DNA of 64,000 nt from Methylobacterium sp. J-030 (GTDB taxonomy: Bacteria > Pseudomonadota > Alphaproteobacteria > Rhizobiales > Beijerinckiaceae), in assembly GCF_022829545.1 (NCBI RefSeq), contig NZ_JAKSYM010000402.1, forward strand, positions 186,001 to 250,000, given 5' to 3'. Numbering within the stretch: position 1 is the stretch's first letter; every line of letters begins with the position of its first letter. A program made the translations under genes and the position numbers. Shown in pieces: positions 9,014-16,594 of this stretch. The notes below the pieces were generated by a model that worked only from the letters and a program-made list of their open reading frames with translations, did no database searches and was not told where the DNA came from.

Positions 9014-9462
9014 GGGTTCTGGGGAACCTCCATCACCGAGAAGAACAGACCGAGCTGGCGGATCGCGTTGGAGAAGCCCTCGTAGTTCACCGGCTTCGTG
9101 ATGTAGACGTTGGCGCCGAGATCGTAGCAGCGCTGGATCTCGCGGCTGTCGTCGGTCGTGGTGAGCACCACCACCGGGGAGCGGAGCGTGTGCGGGTTCG
9201 CCTTCACCTTTTCCAGGATGTCGAGCCCGGTCATGTCGGGCAGGTTGAGGTCGAGGAGGACGAGGAGATGGCGCCGGGCGCTGGCCTCGCCGGACCCGTC
9301 CGGCCCGAGCAGGTAGGCGAGTGCCGAGGTCCCGTCCTGGAACGCCACGATCTCGTTGTTGACGCCCGCGCGCCGGATGTTGCGCTCGATCAGGCGCGCA
9401 TGCCCCTCGTCGTCCTCGATCATCACGATGGTGACGGGATGCACGGGTCGCTCCACGCTCAT
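9010..9462 (-). CDS. single-domain CheY-like response regulator (Rcp1 type)
   Basis: A 150-residue stand-alone receiver with no output domain. Key residues are the EDD acidic pair at 16-18, phospho-acceptor Asp71 in LLDLNLPDMTGLDIL, Thr101 and Lys123 in ITKPVNYEGF. The insertion between strands and the ITKPVN(Y/F) signature match the Rcp1 family, which partners phytochrome-like and PAS kinases. It sits between two kinase genes with four-base overlaps at both ends, so it most likely relays phosphate from the MHYT-PAS kinase to other partners. The adjacency is observed; the relay is inferred. Confidence 0.92.
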   Translation of the reverse strand: MSVERPVHPVTIVMIEDDEGHARLIERNIRRAGVNNEIVAFQDGTSALAYLLGPDGSGEASARRHLLVLLDLNLPDMTGLDILEKVKANPHTLRSPVVVLTTTDDSREIQRCYDLGANVYITKPVNYEGFSNAIRQLGLFFSVMEVPQNP

Positions 9463-11342
9463 GCGGCGGCACGCGGCGCCGGTTCGGGATCCGCGCCCAA
9501 AGCTGTAGACGCGCCGCGCGGCAAGGTCACGTTGAACGTCGTGCCCTCGCCGAGTTGCGAACGGATCTCGATCCGGCCGCCGAAACTGCGAACGAGCGCC
9601 TTCACATGCGCGAGGCCGATGCCCTCACCGGGACGATCCTGCGTGCCTGAGCGGCGGAACAGCTCGAAGACGCGCGCATGATCCCGCTCCGCGATACCGC
9701 GGCCGTTGTCGGTGACCGAGAAGCAGATGCCCCGCGGGCCGGCCGACCGGGCCGTGACCGCGATCCGACCGGGCCGGGACGGATCGAGATACTTGATGGC
9801 GTTGTCGAGCAGGTTGCCGAATATCTGCTCGATGGCGAGCCGGTCGGCGACGATCGGGGGCAAGTCCGGCGCGATCGTCACCACCGCGCGGGCCGCCTCG
9901 GCCTGGTGCCGGTTCGCATCCGCGAGGCCCTGGAGCAGGGCCGTCATGTCGAGGCGTTCCGGCCGGAACTGCCGCCGGCCCTCGCGGGACAGCTTGAGGA
10001 TCGCGGCGATCAGACCCTCCATGCGGTTGACCGCGGCCTTGATGAAGCCGAGCGCCTCCTCGAAATCCGTATCGATCCGCTCGGCCTGCGGATGCCCGTC
10101 GAGCGCCGCCCGCATGTCGAGCCGCGTCGCCTCCAGCTCGCTGGTGAAGCCCATGACGTTGACGAGGGGCGCCCGCAGATCGTGGCTGACGATATAGGCG
10201 TAGCGCTGGATCTCCTCGTTCGATTCCCGGAGTTCGGCCTCGGCCTCCCGCTGCTCGGTGATGTCGGTGTGGACGCCGACCCATTCCCGGATGTCGCCGT
10301 TCTCCGTAAGCACCGGAATGGCGCGGATCGCGAAGTGCCGCCACGTCCCATCCACCGTGCGCACGCGGTGCTCGTGGATGAAGGTGCGTCGGGTCCGGAC
10401 CGTCTCGTTCCAGGCATCCACCGTCGCCTGCGCATCCTCCGGATGCACCACCTCGGCCCAGCCGTAGCCCTGGTATTCGTCCCGGGTCTGACCCGTCATG
10501 GCGCTCCACCCGGGCTGCTCGCCGAGCATCCGGCCGGACGCATCATTGGTCCAGAGCACGCCACGCACCGCCTGGACCGCCGCCCGGAACCGCGCCTCGC
10601 TGGCCTGGAGGTCGCGCTGGACCCGCTGCTGATCCAGCGACGAACCCAGCATCGCCAGGAACAGGATGAAGAACGTCGCCCCCGCTACGTAGAGCGCGAG
10701 ATTCTGCTGATCCGGCGCCAGCATCTCGGCATGGGCGTGGGGGGAGCCTGCCGCTTCCGCCGTGAAGGTCGCCGCCGCCATTCCGGTGTAGTGCATCCCG
10801 GAGACGGCGAGCCCCATGATCCCAGCCGCCAGCAGCTTGCGCCCGACGCCGTGATCCCGGACCGCGAGCCACAGGGCGGCGGTCGCGGCGCTCACCGCGA
10901 TGGCGACCGAGACCGCGACGATGGCCGGATCGTAGGCGAGATCGCCGGGGATCCGAAGCGCCGCCATGCCGGTATAGTGCATCGCGGCCACGCCGAGCCC
11001 CATAAGCGGCCCCGCCACGAGGATCGCGGTCACGCCCTCGCCCTTGTAGGCGACCCAGGTGAAGGCCAGACCGGTCACCGCAACGGCGATGACGAGCGAG
11101 AGCGCCGTCAGGCCGATGTCGTAGGCGGCGGCCATGCCCATGTCGAAGGCCAGCATCCCGACGAAGTGCATCGCCCAGATGCCGCCGCCCATCGACAGAG
11201 CCGATCCCGCGATCCACGGCCAGCGGGGACCGGGCGAGGGCCGACGGATTCGCCCACCGAGATCGAGGGCGGTGTAGGACGCGAAGACCGCGAGGCCGAT
11301 CGACAGGGCGACGAGCGCCGGGTTGTAGCCCGTATGGATCAT
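9459..11342 (-). CDS. MHYT-PAS sensor histidine kinase
   Basis: A 627-residue membrane sensor kinase. The first 240 residues hold the seven-helix MHYT domain, with its repeated motifs AMHFVGMLAFDM, AAMHYTGMAALR and GMHYTGMAAATF; MHYT domains are proposed to bind copper and sense O2, CO or NO. A PAS domain with PAC follows (LWTNDASGRMLGEQPGW through HTDITEQ), then HisKA with IVSHDLRAPLVNVMGF and an HATPase domain (NLLDNAIKYLDP, DNGRGI). The ATG at 11342 was chosen because it places MIHTGYNPALVALS directly before TM1; the upstream 60 residues look non-coding. It is first in a three-gene signalling operon. Confidence 0.92.
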   Translation of the reverse strand: MIHTGYNPALVALSIGLAVFASYTALDLGGRIRRPSPGPRWPWIAGSALSMGGGIWAMHFVGMLAFDMGMAAAYDIGLTALSLVIAVAVTGLAFTWVAYKGEGVTAILVAGPLMGLGVAAMHYTGMAALRIPGDLAYDPAIVAVSVAIAVSAATAALWLAVRDHGVGRKLLAAGIMGLAVSGMHYTGMAAATFTAEAAGSPHAHAEMLAPDQQNLALYVAGATFFILFLAMLGSSLDQQRVQRDLQASEARFRAAVQAVRGVLWTNDASGRMLGEQPGWSAMTGQTRDEYQGYGWAEVVHPEDAQATVDAWNETVRTRRTFIHEHRVRTVDGTWRHFAIRAIPVLTENGDIREWVGVHTDITEQREAEAELRESNEEIQRYAYIVSHDLRAPLVNVMGFTSELEATRLDMRAALDGHPQAERIDTDFEEALGFIKAAVNRMEGLIAAILKLSREGRRQFRPERLDMTALLQGLADANRHQAEAARAVVTIAPDLPPIVADRLAIEQIFGNLLDNAIKYLDPSRPGRIAVTARSAGPRGICFSVTDNGRGIAERDHARVFELFRRSGTQDRPGEGIGLAHVKALVRSFGGRIEIRSQLGEGTTFNVTLPRGASTALGADPEPAPRAAA

Positions 11343-11783
11343 GGATGCATCGACGCGCCACAGGTGCACGGTCCGATGTAGCCCGCAGCGGCGCTGTGCG
11401 CCACAAGCTCCGACGTGGCTTGATCGACCGCCCCTTGAAGGCATGGGCCATCGTCGGGCGGCGGAGCCGCGCCGCACACCGCCCCGTTCGCGCCGAGTCG
11501 TGAACTGATGCCTCCGTGGCAAGAACGAATATCGTTCTTCAATACTTTAATTCGAGATCCTGAAGTCCTGCACAGGCATCCAGGTTACAATCCATCGTCA
11601 AGTTGAATGGCTAAGTTTCCGACCAATACGGGAGCGATCCCGGAAGAACGGCGCATCTTACGCACGGCGCCTCGAAGTCATGACGTGCCGAAGAAAAATT
11701 TACGCCCTCAAGCCTCCGAGGGTCTCTTCCATCAAGGAGCCGCGTTGTAGGTTGAGACGATCGCCCATCGCGAATGCAGGTCC
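11343..11783. other. 441-base divergent intergenic region
   Basis: This is the gap between the divergent MHYT kinase and coiled-coil protein genes. It holds the 19-base dyad at 11521-11539 and an unusually AT-rich stretch (about 11521-11610) that presumably contains the promoters. Open frames within it have no signal peptide, domain or good ribosome-binding site. Confidence 0.5.
11521..11539. promoter_or_regulatory. perfect 8-bp inverted repeat upstream of the MHYT kinase operon
   Basis: AAGAACGA-ATA-TCGTTCTT is a perfect 19-base dyad with 8-base arms and a 3-base centre, in an AT-rich island 180 bases upstream of the MHYT kinase start. It has the size and symmetry of a binding site for a dimeric repressor. 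No neighbouring regulator gene identifies the protein. Confidence 0.4.
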
Positions 11784-12485
11784 ATGAACGAACACGCGAC
11801 GGTGCCGTTTCCGGACGACCTGCGCAGTGCCCTGGCGCGCGCCCTGTACGAATGCGACCGCGCCGACCGGCCCGGCCTTGCGGACTGGGACGACGCAGCC
11901 CTCGATGTTGATCATCCGGGTCTGCGCGCGCGCTATCTTCGGCACATCGATGCCCTGGCGGCCGGCCCCCTCGCCCCGGTTCTCGCGGATGCGGGGGAGC
12001 GATTGGCCGCCGACGAGGAGCTGCGCGTGCTGCGGCGTCAGCGGATGGCACCGGAACGCGAGCGGGAATTGCTGACGGCCAACAACCGGTTGCTCGAGCG
12101 CGCCGAGACGGCCGAAGCCGCGCGCCAGGCCGCGGAGGCGGCGCTCGCGCGGATGCAGCGCGAGCGCGACGTGGCGCGCGAGGCGGAGAGTTTCTGGCAG
12201 CACTTCGCGTTCGATGCGGACGATCTCGCGACCCACCGTCTGATCGAGCAGTCGGAGGCCCGGGCCGCCGCGGAGCGGGCGGCGATCCGCGAGCGCTGCC
12301 GGCGCGAGCGGGCCGAGAGCGCCCTGCGCCTCTTCGCCGACCGGGCCGACGTCATGCCCAAGGAGGGCTGGGCCTCGGATCTGACTCAGGCCAACCGCGA
12401 CATCCCGCTCTGGTGGTTCCACGCCGCGCGTGTGGCCCTGACGCCGCCGGAGGTTCCCGGCGATCCGGCGGAGGAGGCGTCCTGA
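11784..12485 (+). CDS. hypothetical coiled-coil protein
   Basis: A 233-residue, highly charged protein, probably cytosolic, with no signal peptide or membrane segment. Residues about 70-175 are almost continuous heptad-like helix rich in Arg, Glu and Ala (RRQRMAPERERELLTANNRLLERAETAEAARQ and following), interrupted by SFWQHFAFDADD, and the C-terminus carries an aromatic IPLWWFHAARV motif. I do not recognise a family. The opposite strand also has a long open frame, but it lacks any domain logic and is taken as a GC-driven shadow. The gene stands alone between a signalling operon and a convergent hypothetical gene. Confidence 0.6.
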   Translation: MNEHATVPFPDDLRSALARALYECDRADRPGLADWDDAALDVDHPGLRARYLRHIDALAAGPLAPVLADAGERLAADEELRVLRRQRMAPERERELLTANNRLLERAETAEAARQAAEAALARMQRERDVAREAESFWQHFAFDADDLATHRLIEQSEARAAAERAAIRERCRRERAESALRLFADRADVMPKEGWASDLTQANRDIPLWWFHAARVALTPPEVPGDPAEEAS

Positions 12486-12758
12486 GGACGCCCTCGGGGT
12501 GTTCGATCGGGGATCCGACGCTATCGGAGCGAGCCGGTTTCGAGGCGAACCGTTATCCGGGCGCATGAGGCGCCGGCGGGACGCGATTCGAGAGCTGGTA
12601 CTCGAAGCCGTGAAGCGTCCTCCGCAACGAAATGTGCCGCTGCGCGTCTCAGCTCGGTCCCGGATCCGGTTCCGCGAACGCTCCACCTGTCCGGGAGGCG
12701 CGTGTGCCGATCCCGTGCCCGAACGGTCAGGTACTCCAGGTGCCGTTCCTGACGGGTC

Positions 12759-13043
12759 TCAGGCCGCCGCCGGCCGATCCAGCGTCGCCGGGGGCTCGCG
12801 GAACAGGGCCGTGCAGCCTGAGCCGCGATGCATGCTGAGGATCGACGCGCGGTCGATGTCCGGATGAGCCTTGAGCACCTTCTGCACGCAGCCCAGGACG
12901 CGCTCATACTGCGCGGCGTCGAAGTTCGGCTCCAGCGGGCTCACCGCGATGTAGGTTTCCACCACGAGAACGCGCTCCGCCCGGTCGCGGGCGACATCCA
13001 CCGCGATCCAAGACGATTTGATCAAGCTGGTGCTGGCGAGCAT
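12759..13043 (-). CDS. hypothetical protein
   Basis: A 94-residue protein starting at the ATG at 13043, which is preceded by GGAGG at good spacing (CTGCAGGAGGGACGCCC). An in-frame ATG 90 bases upstream exists but lacks such a site. The sequence (SSWIAVDVARDRAERVLVVETYIAVSPLEPNFDAAQYERV) has alternating hydrophobic strands and a Cys-containing helix, suggesting a small alpha/beta cytosolic protein. No family was recognised. It is isolated, with about 270 bases of featureless DNA on its downstream side. Confidence 0.55.
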   Translation of the reverse strand: MLASTSLIKSSWIAVDVARDRAERVLVVETYIAVSPLEPNFDAAQYERVLGCVQKVLKAHPDIDRASILSMHRGSGCTALFREPPATLDRPAAA

Positions 13044-13490
13044 GGGCGTCCCTCCTGCAGCGTTGCGTTCCTCGGCTGGTCTGCCGGCCGCCGGTTTTGA
13101 CGAAATCATGAACCGCATTCGGACGGATGCCAAGGGGCGCAGGCCGCAGTCTGGATTTCATGCACGGCAACGCGTTGAGCCGAGGGCCAGTACGGCTTAC
13201 GGTGCGTAGCCCGCCACGGCACCACCCGTTCAGAGGGGTCTCGCATCAGACGAATGGCATGTGGTATACAGATCTTCGGACCCTGACCGGGCTCCGCATG
13301 ACGGTTTCGCAAGACGACGAGACCGCGCTTTGGGAGGGCATGCAGACATGATTCGTTCGAGGACGGGGCCAGGCAGCCCCGTAAGACCGGGCCGAGCCCC
13401 GCGGACCGAGGCTGACCGCCTCTTGTCTGCCCGGTCGGCCTGATCCGGCTTCCGCAACCCCGACGATTGCCCCCAGCTCCGAGACCGATC
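13044..13490. other. 447-base intergenic region upstream of frc
   Basis: No convincing gene. Around 13258-13275 there is a short AT-containing stretch with a GTATAC core that could belong to an operator or promoter for the formyl-CoA transferase gene. Longer open frames here overlap frc on the opposite strand and are shadows. Confidence 0.4.
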
Positions 13491-14768
13491 ATGACCAAGG
13501 CCCTCGAAGGCGTCCGCATCCTGGATTTCACCCACGTTCAATCCGGCCCGACCTGCACGCAGCTCCTCGCGTGGTTCGGCGCCGACGTGATCAAAGTCGA
13601 GCGGCCGGGCGTCGGCGATGCCACCCGGCAGCAACTCCAGGACATTCCGGACGTGGACAGCCTCTATTTCACGATGCTGAACCACAACAAGCGCTCGATC
13701 ACCCTCGATTCGAAGAACCCGAAGGGCAAGGAGGTGCTCTGGCGCCTGATCAAGGAGTGCGACGTCCTCGTCGAGAATTTCGCCCCCGGCGCGCTCGCCC
13801 GGATGGGTCTGACATGGGAGAAGATCCACGAGGCCAACCCGCGGATGATCCTGGCCTCGGTCAAGGGTTTCGGGCCCGGCCGCTACGAGGATTGCAAGGT
13901 CTACGAGAACGTCGCGCAGTGCGCGGGCGGCTCAGCCTCCACCACCGGTTTCCGCGACGGTATCCCGATGGTGACCGGCGCGCAGATCGGCGATTCGGGC
14001 ACCGGGCTGCACCTCGCGCTGGGCATCGTCACGGCGCTCTTCCACCGCACCCACAGCGGCCTCGGCCAGAAGGTCGACTGCGCCATGCAGGACGGCGTGC
14101 TCAACCTGTGCCGGGTGAAGCTGCGCGACCAGCAGCGCCTGCAGCACGGGCCGCTCAAGGAATACAGCCAGTTCGGCGAGGGCATCCCGTTCGGTGAGGC
14201 GACCCCGCGGGCGGGCAACGATTCCGGCGGCGGCCAGCCGGGGCGCATCCTGCGCTGCAAGGGGTGGGAGCAGGATCCGAACGCCTACATCTACGTCATC
14301 ACCCAGGCCGCGGTGTGGGATCCGATCTGCGACATCATCGGCGAGCCCGACTGGAAGGCCGACCCGAACTACGCGACCCCGAAGGCTCGCCTGCCGCACC
14401 TCAACGGGATCTTCACGCGCATCGAGGCGTGGACGATGAAAGTGTCGAAGTTCGAGGCGATGGACACCCTGAACAAGCACGACATTCCCTGCGGCCCGAT
14501 CCTGTCGATGAAGGAGATCGCCGAGGACGAGGCCCTGCGGCAGACCGGCACCATCGTGGAGGTCGATCATCCGACCCGCGGCAAATACCTGACGGTCGGC
14601 AACCCCATCAAGCTCTCGGCAAGCCCGAGCGAGGTGGCGCGCTCTCCGCTGCTCGGCGAGCACACGGACGAGATTTTGCGCAGCGTGCTTGGCTACTCCG
14701 AGGCGGAGGTCGGTGAGATCGCCAATTCCGGGGCGATCGGCGCGATCCAGAAGATCGCCGCCGAGTGA
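13491..14768 (+). CDS. frc: formyl-CoA:oxalate CoA-transferase
   Basis: A 425-residue class III CoA-transferase (CaiB/BaiF family) that moves CoA from formyl-CoA to oxalate, the entry step of oxalate catabolism. The N-terminus (MTKALEGVRILDFTHVQSGP) and long stretches (DSLYFTMLNHNKRSI, CKVYENVAQCAGG) closely track Oxalobacter Frc. The catalytic aspartate is Asp168 in GAQIGDSGTG, equivalent to Asp169 of Oxalobacter Frc, and the flexible glycine loop is present but one Gly shorter (SGGGQPG). The ATG at 13491 matches the family start; an upstream start adds eight unrelated residues. No oxalyl-CoA decarboxylase gene is nearby. The formyltransferase gene follows after 122 bases. Confidence 0.92.
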   Translation: MTKALEGVRILDFTHVQSGPTCTQLLAWFGADVIKVERPGVGDATRQQLQDIPDVDSLYFTMLNHNKRSITLDSKNPKGKEVLWRLIKECDVLVENFAPGALARMGLTWEKIHEANPRMILASVKGFGPGRYEDCKVYENVAQCAGGSASTTGFRDGIPMVTGAQIGDSGTGLHLALGIVTALFHRTHSGLGQKVDCAMQDGVLNLCRVKLRDQQRLQHGPLKEYSQFGEGIPFGEATPRAGNDSGGGQPGRILRCKGWEQDPNAYIYVITQAAVWDPICDIIGEPDWKADPNYATPKARLPHLNGIFTRIEAWTMKVSKFEAMDTLNKHDIPCGPILSMKEIAEDEALRQTGTIVEVDHPTRGKYLTVGNPIKLSASPSEVARSPLLGEHTDEILRSVLGYSEAEVGEIANSGAIGAIQKIAAE

Positions 14769-14852
14769 CCTGATCGGCTGTCAAACGCGGGCGGTCCGCC
14801 GCTCGCCGCCGATCTGCGGGCCACGCACAGGCCCCCGCGATTCCCCTCCCCT

Positions 14853-14873
14853 GTCCCGCCCCGCGGGCGGGAC
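14853..14873 (+). terminator. intercistronic hairpin between frc and the formyltransferase gene
   Basis: GTCCCGCC-CCGCG-GGCGGGAC is a perfect 8-bp GC stem with a 5-base loop, ending 17 bases before the formyltransferase start and not followed by a T-run. It could be an mRNA-processing or stability element within a frc transcript, or a weak terminator. The flanking CCCCTCCCCT suggests it may belong to an interspersed repeat. Confidence 0.4.
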
Positions 14874-14890
14874 GACGCCCTGGAGATTGC

Positions 14891-15823
14891 ATGCGCATCG
14901 CCTTCATCGGTCAGCAGGATTTCGGAAAGGCCGTGCTGGAGGCGTTCCTCCAGCGGGGCGACACGGTGGCCGGCGTGTTCTGCGCGCCGGAGAAGCCGGG
15001 CGCCAAGCCGGACGTTCTGAAGACCGCAGCTGAGGAGAAGGGGCTTCCGGTCTTCCAGTTCCCGAGCCTGAAGACTCCGGAGGCCGAGAACGCCATGCGC
15101 GGACTCGACGCCGATATCGGCGTCATGGCCTACGTGCTGCAATTCGCGCCGCAGAGCTTCGTCATGATCCCGAAGCACGGCACCATCCAGTATCATCCCA
15201 GCCTGTTGCCCCGGTATCGCGGACCGTCCTCGATCAATTGGCCGATCGCGCGGGGCGAACTCCAGACCGGGCTCACGATCTTCCGGCCGACCGATGGCCT
15301 CGATGAGGGTCCGGTCATTCTCCAGAAGACCTGTCCGATCGGCGCGAACGCCACGCTTGGGGACGTCTATTTCGACAACCTCTTCCCCATGGGCGTCGAC
15401 GCGATGCTGGAGGCGGCCGATCTGGTGGTGGCTGGCCGGCACGTCGAGATCGATCAGGACGAGGATGCGGCGACCTACGAGGGCTGGTTCCGCGCCGCGG
15501 AGGCCGAGATCCGCTGGTCGGCCCATGCCGAGCAGATCTACAACCTGATTCGCGCGGCGAACCCCGCCCCCGGCGCATGGACGACCCGGGACGGCCAGAA
15601 GCTCCAGATCTTCGATTCCTGCCTGTACCCGGTCCGGCGCCTGAGTGACGTGAAGGGCAAGCCCGGCGAGGTGATCGCGATCGACGAGGATGGCTTCAGC
15701 GTCTGCGCGCAGGGCGGCCGGATCGAGATCCGCAAGGTCAAGCCCGAAGGCGGCAAGAAGGTCGCGGCCGCCGAGTATGCCCGGGAGACCGGGCTGGCAG
15801 TCGGTCAAGCACTGGGCCGCTGA
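14891..15823 (+). CDS. formyltransferase of the 10-formyltetrahydrofolate hydrolase/Fmt type
   Basis: A 310-residue two-domain protein resembling the N-terminal hydrolase half of vertebrate 10-formyltetrahydrofolate dehydrogenase. It has a Fmt/GART catalytic domain with MRIAFIGQQDFGKAV at the start and HPSLLPRYRGPSSINW containing the catalytic His, then the DGLDEGPVILQ loop with its catalytic Asp. A C-terminal OB-fold follows (PAPGAWTTRDGQKLQIFDS). No aldehyde dehydrogenase part is present. Being directly downstream of frc, it may connect formyl-CoA or formate with the tetrahydrofolate C1 pool, either releasing formate from formyl-folate or transferring formyl to an unknown acceptor. Fold and catalytic motif are clear; substrate is uncertain. 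Confidence 0.85.
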   Translation: MRIAFIGQQDFGKAVLEAFLQRGDTVAGVFCAPEKPGAKPDVLKTAAEEKGLPVFQFPSLKTPEAENAMRGLDADIGVMAYVLQFAPQSFVMIPKHGTIQYHPSLLPRYRGPSSINWPIARGELQTGLTIFRPTDGLDEGPVILQKTCPIGANATLGDVYFDNLFPMGVDAMLEAADLVVAGRHVEIDQDEDAATYEGWFRAAEAEIRWSAHAEQIYNLIRAANPAPGAWTTRDGQKLQIFDSCLYPVRRLSDVKGKPGEVIAIDEDGFSVCAQGGRIEIRKVKPEGGKKVAAAEYARETGLAVGQALGR

Positions 15824-15839
15824 CGCCCGGACCGGAGCC

Positions 15840-16508
15840 TCACTGGGGCTTCAAATCCTTGCCCGCGACGTTCAACCCGTAACCGCGGAAGCGCTCCACA
15901 GTCGTGCCGATCTCATGATCGGACAGGACGGCCGGCGTGCCCACCTGGAGCGCCACCGCGTATTGCTGGCACAGCGTTTCCAGCTCGACGGCGAGCCAGA
16001 GGGCCTTCTCCAGGCTCGCCCCGGCGGCGATCATGCCGTGATTGGCGAGCAGGCAGACGTTGCGGTCGACGAGCGCCGCCAAAGCCAGCTCCGAGAGCGC
16101 GGCAGTGCCGTAGGGCGCGTACGGCGCGCAGCGCACGGTCGGCCCGCCGAAGGCCGCGATCATGTAATGGACGGCCGGGATCTCCTTCCGGCACAGCGCG
16201 AAGGCTGTGCAGTAGACCGGGTGCGCGTGGACGACGGCGCCGCAATCCGAGCGGGAGGCGAGGATATCGCGGTGGAAGCGCCATTCCGATGACGGTTTCT
16301 GGTTCGGCGGGTGCGTGCCGTCGAACCCCAGGGGCACGACATCCTCGGGCCGCATCCCGGCTGTCGGCAGGCCGGACGGGGTGATCAGCAACCCCTCGCG
16401 AAAACGCACCGAGACGTTGCCCGAGGTGCCGCGGTTGAGGCCCTGCGCGTCGAGCGCCCGCGCGGCCGCCACAACGCTCTCCCGCGCGATGCGCTCGTCC
16501 TTATCCAT
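15840..16508 (-). CDS. class II aldolase/adducin family protein (FucA-like)
   Basis: A 222-residue zinc-dependent aldolase fold protein. L-fuculose-phosphate aldolase-like signatures are present: phosphate-binding GTSGNVS (residues 27-33) and TPSGLP, catalytic Glu75 in SSEWRFH, and zinc ligands His94 and His96 in VVHAHPVYC plus His157 in LLANHGMI. Family members cleave sugar phosphates or decarboxylate and isomerise related acids; the true substrate is not deducible. It lies 87 bases downstream of the OFA antiporter gene on the same strand, separated by a strong hairpin, and is convergent with the formyltransferase gene. It may handle an organic acid taken up by the antiporter. Confidence 0.85.
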   Translation of the reverse strand: MDKDERIARESVVAAARALDAQGLNRGTSGNVSVRFREGLLITPSGLPTAGMRPEDVVPLGFDGTHPPNQKPSSEWRFHRDILASRSDCGAVVHAHPVYCTAFALCRKEIPAVHYMIAAFGGPTVRCAPYAPYGTAALSELALAALVDRNVCLLANHGMIAAGASLEKALWLAVELETLCQQYAVALQVGTPAVLSDHEIGTTVERFRGYGLNVAGKDLKPQ

Positions 16509-16545
16509 GCCCGGCCTCCGAAAGATTCCGGTCCGGGTATGCAGA

Positions 16546-16573
16546 AAGCCCGGCGCGGTAAAGCGCCGGGCTT
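16546..16573 (-). terminator. strong hairpin terminator after the OFA antiporter gene
   Basis: AAGCCCGGCGC-GGTAAA-GCGCCGGGCTT is a perfect 11-bp inverted repeat with a 6-base loop, located 22 bases downstream of the antiporter stop and before the aldolase gene. Read on the minus strand the stem is followed by TCTGC rather than a long U tract. It probably terminates or attenuates transcription between the two genes. Confidence 0.7.
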
Positions 16574-16594
16574 CATTCGGGTTCGTGGCCGGGT

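Noticed and set aside
9014..9472. N-terminal extension of the receiver-HWE kinase reading up to 9472
   Set aside because: The added 153 residues are the out-of-frame shadow of the response-regulator gene; the ATG at 9013 overlapping its stop is the natural start.
11700..12686. A 328-residue open frame on the minus strand covering the coiled-coil gene
   Set aside because: It has no domain, signal or coherent start and overlaps a plus-strand frame with clear heptad structure; long antisense frames are common in DNA this rich in GC.
13255..13280. GTATAC-centred sequence upstream of frc as a GntR operator
   Set aside because: The symmetry extends only three or four bases on each side, and no matching site was found in the antiporter/GntR gap, so it is not listed as an operator.
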